A stretch of 64,000 bases of DNA, from assembly GCA_020284085.1 (NCBI GenBank), contig JACEVL010000031.1, forward strand, positions 290,001 through 354,000, in the 5' to 3' direction. Position 1 is the first letter of the stretch. Each line of letters starts with the position of its first letter. Positions 50,930 to 64,000 of the stretch are shown piece by piece. Below the pieces are notes generated by a model, which was given only the letters and a program-made list of their open reading frames with translations, ran no database searches and was not told where the DNA came from. Position numbers and translations under genes: made by a program. The DNA comes from Aporrectodea caliginosa. Its lineage: Eukaryota > Annelida > Clitellata > Crassiclitellata > Lumbricidae.

Positions 50930-51900
50930 GACAATATGCTTCCGAATCTAGGATTTTCTCATCGCTTTAACGAGGAGTTCTCTGGACCATGAAAATGTAC
51001 TCGATCTTCTGGGTGTACGATGAGTGACACCTGCGTTTCAGCTGAGTTTGACTTAGAAACAGGCGCATAACCCCTCCATACATGCATGCTTGCTCACAGG
51101 CCCTCAGTGGCTCAAGGTCGAAACCGTGCAGTATATAATACGTAACCCAAACAAATAGATTGATGCAATTAAGTTAATCAGTTCCGCATTAAATTTTCCT
51201 TTCGTGAGATAACAGCTGGTAGCTGAATGTTTTGGACAATGAAAGCACATTTATGCATGTTTTGTTTATTTTAAGCGCGTAACCACAACCAACAGTCCAA
51301 CATCGATCAATAGTTGCGTCTAGAAATAGCCCTTGCAGTTCCGTTGCAGCAAATGAAGTCAACTGTGGCTATAATCGCACAGAGCAACGAGGTTTGACTG
51401 TTAACAACAGACGAAGATAGGAGGGTTGGGAGGTCTGAGGTGTGTTCTAGGTGAGCAATATTATTTTGTAGGCTATTGTAGGCTATTCGTGCATAATGGC
51501 AGCACAGACAGGTGAAGCAATAGCACGTGCCAATAGCACAGCAAACGGTACAAATTGCTTTTTATACATGACTTGCAATATTATGCGCCCGAATCTAACA
51601 TGACTTGCAATATGCGCCCGAATCGAAGATTTTCTCTTGGCTATAACGAGGCACTCTGTGGCCCGTGACAATGCCTGCTATCACCTGCGTTTTACCTGAG
51701 TTTGATTTCATAGAGGTGCCTGAACCAGCCATGCATGCATGTTTACACACAGGCCATCAGTGCCTCAAGCGAGAACCAACATCAAATTCATAACCCACAG
51801 TACGAGTTTCAGGCAATCGTGTACTCTCAATTTTCATTTTCGGTAAGAAAATCTTTTCAACAGAAAAATGATACTAATTGGAAGTATTATAGGTATGCAT
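50930..51900. repeat. two copies of a dispersed flank repeat
   Basis: Blocks 50930-51140 and 51480-51870 both match 37250-37660 downstream of gene 3 (TGACACCTGCGTTT, CACAGGCC...TCAGTG, CATGCATGC). No coding content seen. Confidence 0.6.
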
Positions 51901-52329
51901 ATGCTTAGGCTATATTAAACATTCGTGACGATTGACTCTTCGGCAATGCGCTGGGTCTATAATTCAGAAGGAGGCCTGTGCGCACGCTTTCTTCGTACCT
52001 CCCTTTATTCAAATTTGTTGACCATGCGCACGTGATAAATAAATATCCTGTATATTTAAAAATAATTGTCATCACAAATATAAGACGCATATAAGCTTGT
52101 GACTAAATTCAAATTGGGAAGGACACGAATATGAAATAATTTGACAGCGATTACTTTGTAACTGGGGCTAGATGTCCATCCGTTAAATTGTATGGAATTG
52201 AAGTTCAAACAGCGTTTTTGCAAACGAACTGTGCACTGGGTCTATACGAACTGTTTTAAAAACAATTCCAAAACAATATAACTTCCACAAATATAAAACT
52301 TTAAAAGAAAACACCTAACATAGAGGAAG

Positions 52330-52585
52330 AACAGAGCCGTCTGTTAAGTTAACCCCGAGGAGGCAGCAATGGCTAGGCAGTGCTAGCGAATTCATTCCGT
52401 TGGACTCGTCAAGTGGGAGCGCTGGTCAAGTCATCTGTTCTTCCCCTCGAGAGTGTATTCATTTTTAGCTGAGCTGCTTAGGGAGCGTATGTGGAGAAGA
52501 AATCGTGGAATAAACATCTGGCCTGGCAGGAATTTGAACCCCCTATCTCCATGACAGTCCAGTCCAGTCTTCGAATTTTGGCGGC
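52330..52585 (-). mobile_element. tRNA-derived SINE copy
   Basis: On the minus strand GGGGGTTCAAATTCCTGCCA is a B box, followed by AGATGTTTATTCCACGATTT, TTCTCCACATACGCTCCC and AGCTCAGCT, collinear with the plus-strand copy at 5285-5480. Confidence 0.55.
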
Positions 52586-52774
52586 CCATGCCAACTGAAA
52601 TTTGTCAGCCTGTGTCCACCACGAATCCCGATCAATGCCGATGCAAAGCGTGGTACATTCAGAAACCATTCCTCTTGTATTATCTAGGCCTAGACGAAAT
52701 AGAAAAAGACATAATTATTGTTTTGAAAAAGTTCACTCACAAATTTGCGATCCGCTGTTACTTCTTCTTCTGGT

Positions 52775-52880
52775 TATCTGCCTCTTAGGCAGGTTCAAAT
52801 GTCCGACGTCGCCACTCCTCTCTTTGTTGAGCCTCTTCTTTCAGCTTCCTGTAATCGTTTGTCATCATCCAATTCGCTGT
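52775..52880 (-). mobile_element. LINE 3' end (same family as 57290-57405)
   Basis: The minus-strand frame reads NWMMTNDYRKLKEEAQQREE, then WRRRTFEPA, stop, with the tail AACCAGAAGAAGAAG. Confidence 0.65.
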
Positions 52881-53227
52881 TACAGAACTCAGAATAGACA
52901 ACTTCAATGCACATTGACATTGTAAAATAGAATGGACAAATTCTTCACTGACAATAACTGTGCAGCTTTATTATACTGTATGTCTTGTTGACAACAGGTT
53001 CACAACAAGATAAGACAATCACAGAAGTCTGTCAAATTATCATTCATAAAAATAAGAACTTATTATAGTAGGCCTAAGCGTCATGAAATTTGGCGGTTCC
53101 CTAAAGTTGGCAGCCCTATGCGGTCGCATGGTTCGCATACTGTCTACGTCCGGTACTCGTCCAGAGCGTTAACTACGACTATTGCGCACCCTCAATGGTT
53201 CCCATATTCAACATATTATAAGGAGAC

Positions 53228-53235
53228 TATAAAAA
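53228..53235 (+). promoter_or_regulatory. TATA box of gene 5
   Basis: TATAAAAA in the shared context GACTATAAAA.CAACAT, 101 bases before the ATG. Confidence 0.65.
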
Positions 53236-53328
53236 CAACATCTTAAAAGGAAATAATTTATGACGTGAAAATTGTTTAATATATTTTTTTCAGATTTCCG
53301 GATTGCATTGATTCATACAGAAAGATAA

Positions 53329-59785
<6,457 letters not shown>

Positions 59786-60300
59786 GTGGCCTGACTGCCA
59801 CTAAAGTCAGCTTTCACGAAATGTTTGGAGAAATTACGGAAGAGTTCTGTTATTTTTTGTCTTGCGCTTAATTATGGGGAACCTAATAAGTATACGTTAC
59901 CCAGACTAATGCGTGTAATTAGCCTAACTAGTAGTTTTTATCATTGTACAATTACTTTGTAACTTTCCAGTTATCTTAAGAGATAGAACTAGTAGCTGAC
60001 TCTATCCAGTTTAATAATATAGGCTACGACTGATTGTTAGAGATAATAATTTGATGGGCTGGCTGCTAAATACATGTAAGTCTTACTCTAAATTGAAACT
60101 TTGAAGCAACTGTGAAAGCGCTTTTGCTATTTTCCTCACAGCTGCATTGTGAACTGTGTGGATCCTGACAGTTATTTCACTCAGACAAATGCATAGCCTA
60201 CAATTATCTGGCAGTTTAGTTATACCACAAATATTACCTGACTTTCCAGTAATCTGTGGATAATGCCTACGGATAAATATCTTGCTAAGATATCCATCGC
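59786..60300. repeat. 3' flank of gene 5, internally duplicated
   Basis: 59786-59990 resembles the 3' flank of genes 1-3 (TGGCCTGACTGCCACT, GACTTTCCAGTTATCT). 60090-60300 resembles the gene 4 flank (AACTTTGAAGCAACTG, GACTTTCCAGTAATCT). Both look like versions of the same ancestral 3' flank. Confidence 0.5.
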
Positions 60301-60394
60301 TTGGACTGTGGTATTCAGTACTCTTGTTGGGAACTTGAATGGAGCTCTATTAAGGCTAAAGGTCTAGATACATACATAAATATAAAATGGAGAT

Positions 60395-60770
60395 ATATAT
60401 TAGGGTATCCCAGAAAAAACTTTTTGTCGAAAGTCTTGGGTCTCACCAGCCAAAAAGTTTCTTTGGTAGATGATAATGTTTGTGGAAAATTTTAAGTTTT
60501 CTCGGATGCTATTTAGGGGTCCCCCAAAAGGTCCTAACTTTAGTCTTCATTTCTAGAGGAAAATACTCGTTATTTGCACGTGTTTCAATCTAGAATATTG
60601 CAAGGCTGTTAGGTGTGTCCAGAAAAATGATACATCGCAGAAACCAACCATCCTTATTTCCCCCCTCTATTCTATTAATATATTGTCGAGAAATATTTTT
60701 ACAGAATTTTAATATGTTATCCTGAGGTCCCTCAAAGCCCCTGAACATACCCTACTTAAACTCCCAGAAC
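60395..60770. other. diverged relative of the TAGGGTGTCCC element
   Basis: TTAGGGTATCCCAGAAAAAA at about 60399-60418 resembles the left end of the element at 34405. Host of the following hAT insertion; no right end identified. Confidence 0.35.
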
Positions 60771-62084
60771 CAGGGGCGCAACCACGTTCCAGAAGTTGGG
60801 GGACCTACTAGAATGTGTGAGTGGGGGAAATTGCGAGCGCCGAAGGCGCGAAGCTGCGACTGCCGAAGGCAAGAAGCCCGTAACGACTAGGGGGTATGGG
60901 GGAGCGTCGTAAGCTCCCCCATCAGGGTCTGGGGCGGAGCCTCCAGAAGCCGACGCAATTTTGAGCATTTGATGCCAAATGGAGTACATTTTGGGCTTTT
61001 ATTTACCTCAAATTTTGCACCGATGATTTCGATATAAAAGTACCTAATCCATCTAGATCTGTATCTAGATCTGTGATAATATGACTTTATTATATGAATA
61101 AACTGGAAGTGACAAGGGTTTAAGAGAATTGAACGGAAAAGAGTAGAATGAGCTCTAGAACAGTGTTTGTCAAAACTAGGAAAATCGGCAGGGAGGAAGC
61201 CTGGACGGGTCATTTTTCTCAGAATACCGTTAAGGCGTTTATGTTCCCCTACAGTGGCAAATCCCCACCAAACAGAGGAGGCATAACGTAGCATAACGAG
61301 GATAGTAGCTCTAACAATGTCCAAGAGCCGTTCACAGTGGTAAGTTGGTAACCGTGGGCGACCAAAACACGTAGCGCGAACATGGATTTTCGGGGCTTAC
61401 AGCATATTTTGTCCATGTGTGCCCCCAAAGCCAATGCGGCCGATCAGAGATAGTGACACCCAAAATAACCATATCCTGGACTCGTTCGATGCCAGGGATG
61501 AGAGGAGGGAGGGCAATAGGTTTGGACCTCGATCGTTTGACAACCATTTCTCTGGTCATAGCATGGTTTAATTTAAGATTGCTAATGGATGCCTATTGTC
61601 CACTTAGAGATATGGTCAAGTTCAGAAAGAGTGCTGTCAATGCAGGAAGCAGGGACCAGCTGGCAAGTAGCTATCGTCGGCATATTTGGGGAGACGGTTT
61701 CTACTGTATTTAGGTTTAAGGCTAGAAATGGCTATGCCAAAATCAGTAGGTCCAAGGCCAGAGCCTTGTAGTATACTGGCATTAATGGTACAGAGGGGAG
61801 AGATTGCAGAAGGCAAGAAGTTCCTAACGACTATAGGCGGTATGGGAAGCGTCGTAAGTCCCCCGAATCGGGGTCTGGGGCGGAGCCCCAGAAGCCGACG
61901 TAATTTTGAGCATTTGATTCCAAATGGAGTGCATTTTGGCTCTTGTTTGCCTCACAATTTTCAAAAGTTGGAAGGGACCGTCCCAACCTGTTCGAAAGTT
62001 GGGGGACGCGTCCACGGCCGTCCCAACCTGTTCGAAAGTTGGGGGGACGCGTCCCACGGGTCCCATAGGGTGGTTGCGCCTATG
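60771..62084. mobile_element. hAT-like element with a LINE inside
   Basis: Starts CAGGGGCGCAACCACG and ends TGGTTGCGCCTATG; the 8-bp duplication is CCCAGAAC/TCCAGAAC. Within it, about 150 bp around 60857-61010 are repeated directly at 61806-61960 (GTCTGGGGCGGAGCC, GAAGCCGACG), on either side of a minus-strand LINE fragment. Confidence 0.7.
61060..61800 (-). mobile_element. LINE reverse transcriptase fragment
   Basis: On the minus strand: GSGLGPTDFGIAISSLKP, then PKYADDSYLLVPASCIDSTL with the catalytic YADD box at 61684-61673, then REMVVKRSRSKPIALPPLIP and GIERVQDMVILGVTISDR, then FALRVLVAHG and VWWGFATVGEHKRLNGILRK. This is the RT palm to C-terminal region of a CR1-group LINE; frames are broken between blocks. 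Confidence 0.8.
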
Positions 62085-62569
62085 TCCAGAACTCAAGGCG
62101 CTCATGCTTGGGTCTTGGAATGTCGGTCCATTGTTGATTTACTCTTATTATCACAAAAAATTGAAGAAGAGTCCGATTTGGATGAACTTTTACGGTTTGT
62201 TTGCCTCGATGAGTGCTACATCCAGGTAAAATATAGAATTAAATTCATGGTCATTCAAGGTCATTTCAAGGTAATAAAAACTAAATCTATCAAAAAACAA
62301 AGAAAAATTATCAGATCTCGGCCAATAATTGTTGAAATTGGTAAACTCTTTCTTGCGTTTCTCGTCATGATAAGGGCTACCTGTGATCAGAAACAAGGTT
62401 ACCAAATGTAAGACGATCGAAAGTTATTTTAAGTACAAAAAGGTGAAGTTCAGAGAAAATGTTGAGGAAATTGACTTAACTCGGTAAAATGTTGCTCTAT
62501 TTAAGTTATTCTTTTGCCAGTTTGCTCAGACCGATCAGGGCTACATTCCAGAAGACCGAGTGCTAAAAA

Positions 62570-62830
62570 CCTAACACAATCTAAGGTTATTTCAAGGTCG
62601 AAACGTCAAAATCAAGAAAATATGACCGCAGATCAGCCAAATATTGTTTCGTTAAAGTGGTTTAGAGTTATGGGCATTTGACCTTGATTTCTAAGTTTTG
62701 ACCTTTAAATTGCCTTGGATTGTGTTAGTCTTCCAGAAGACAGAGTACTAAAAGACTAACACAATCCAAGGTCATTTAAAGGTCAAAACTTACAAATCAA
62801 GGTCAAATGTTGTTTCGTTAAAGGGTTCTG
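62570..62830. repeat. long hairpin with AAGGTCA words
   Basis: About 58 bases starting CATTTGACCTTGATTTCTAA at 62674 are repeated as near-perfect reverse complement ending at about 62808, with a loop of about 18 bases (CCAGAAGACAGAGTACTA). A third, diverged arm copy lies at 62570-62625. Confidence 0.85.
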
Positions 62831-62834
62831 AGCT

Positions 62835-63040
62835 TTCTGGGTGGTTGGCTCCTCGACCTGGAATGGCCTCCTTCTAGAGCTTCGCCTCTTTCCTAGGATC
62901 TTCTTTCCTATGTTCTTTTCTAATCTTAAAACTGTTCTATTTGGCCGCGCTGGAGTTGGTAGTGCCTCTGAGTATTGAACTATTGAACAGGCGCTATATC
63001 GATGATATATATGAAAGAAGAATGAATACACATGAGATGC
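62835..63040 (+). mobile_element. LINE 3' end
   Basis: A frame reads FFPMFFSNLKTVLFGRAGVG then SASEY, stop, the usual C-terminus LFGRAGVGSAS of CR1/L2-like elements, followed by GGCGCTATATCGATG and GAATGAATA-like tail. Compare 41440-41490. Confidence 0.7.
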
Positions 63041-64000
63041 ATAAAATAAATATTCATACGTTCTTACACACATGCGTAACATGCGCTGAGTAACCTGACG
63101 GAAAGAGATCTTTGCAAAAGATAACAAAACATAACCATATGCATTTCTAAAACTCAAATACTAAGACGTGGACATGAACTGTCTAATATCCGCAGGAAGA
63201 TGATCATCCTCATATGAACGAAATGCAAAACTTAACACATTTAAAAATATTTCTTGAAAACAAAAGGCTATTTTCTTACTTAGACATTAGCTGTAAACGA
63301 ATTACAAGACCACTAGCAGCGCTATAATAACAAGACTCACAACATGTTGTATATGATTTCTACCATCCTACCTGTCAACGTAAGCTTATACCCACTGTAC
63401 TCTTTTATCCAGTTTACTACATCGATGCCATTACTAACACCCGTTTTTCTACACAACTGTATAGCATTATTATGATCATTGTAATTTACGTTTGATTAGT
63501 TAAGGTCTCTTAAATATTTCCTATAGTTAAGCCTACGAAGATATTCAAATCAATGAAACTGATAACCTTCCACCTATGATCACCATTGCGTACCCCGGAC
63601 AGCGGGACTTGTCCCTTTGGGGTTTCCCTTTAATGAGTTCAACTGTGAATGTTTTATTCCGACATGATTATATAATAACTGCATGCATAACATTAATGTA
63701 TACTACCGCGATTTATTTAACAACTCTGTATTATCGTCAGTTGTTGCTCTTTAATAAAAACAGCTTTGAATTGATTGATTTGATTTGACTCATAAAACGA
63801 CAGACCTCTAGACTGGAAATGGGTTCAATTTGATCATTATTTTCATGTGTTTAGATGTTTTCTGTTATATTCTGCGTCTTATTTCGTTATTCTTCTATAC
63901 TATAAATCCACAATTGTGTTCATATTTGGACGCCGTAGAGGTGGGCAGAACGTTTACACATAAGCAAACACCTAAAGACCCTTTTCTTAAACCATTGAGA
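63041..64000. other. terminal intergenic sequence
   Basis: No gene recognised. At about 63580-63790 GGACTTGTCCCTTTGGGGTT and a final AATAAAAACAGC with (TTGAT)n resemble the retroposon end at 33420-33575. Confidence 0.45.

Noticed and set aside
61686..62411. 241-codon plus-strand frame
   Set aside because: It runs across the hAT right end into flanking sequence and opposite to the LINE coding strand; chance frame.

Overview
This is animal nuclear DNA, not prokaryotic: genes are split by GT-AG introns, intergenic space is large and AT-rich, and it is packed with LINE, SINE, LTR and DNA-transposon remnants and long (TAA)n/(CATA)n microsatellites. The repeat mixture (CR1/L2-like and RTE-like LINEs, hAT, piggyBac, tRNA-derived SINEs) suggests a marine invertebrate, possibly a deuterostome such as an echinoderm or hemichordate. 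That placement is an inference; no species-diagnostic gene is present.

The only host genes I can support are a head-to-tail array of five cytochrome P450 loci, all on the + strand, of the microsomal CYP2-clan type. Every copy has the same five-exon plan (about 233, 119, 794, 133 and 188 coding bases; intron phases 2, 1, 0, 1): gene 1 at 6287-10765, gene 2 at 16616-20860, gene 3 at 29266-34379, gene 4 at 38701-49034, gene 5 at 53329-59785. Genes 1, 3 and 5 have intact reading frames (486, 488 and 488 residues). Gene 2 has two small insertions at the end of exon 3 that spoil the frame into exon 4. Gene 4 looks like a pseudogene: 5-base insertion in exon 1, lost I-helix aspartate, weakened donor, lost stop and damaged TATA box. 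Two orphan exon-1 copies (15178-15373 and 28159-28378) lie upstream of genes 2 and 3. Genes 2, 3 and 5 share a TATAAAA box 101-109 bases before the ATG.

Between the genes, a segment with a CR1/L2-like LINE fragment occurs three times, upstream of genes 1, 2 and 3, showing that the array grew by duplicating gene plus flank. Comparison of these paralogous flanks gives empty sites for several younger insertions: a hAT element (67-1924, 8-bp target duplication), a piggyBac-type element (15433-16345, TTAA), a non-autonomous LTR element of LARD type (23538-27916, near-identical LTRs, no gag or pol), an RTE-like LINE end in gene 3 intron 2, and a DNA transposon in gene 4 intron 1 (about 39312-41192). 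Other well-delimited elements are a foldback element (43176-44000, 9-bp duplication, inverted arrays of a 15-bp repeat), two copies of a hAT MITE (32670-33018, 55096-55446), a 446-bp MITE next to the gene 4 promoter, a 2-kb hAT-like element in the gene 3 3' flank, and a hAT element (60771-62084) with a LINE inside it.

Intron 4 of every P450 copy carries microsatellites, several seeded by LINE 3' tails. The right end (59786-64000) has no recognisable gene, only nested transposons and a long AAGGTCA-containing hairpin. No RNA gene, CRISPR array or operon-like structure was found.
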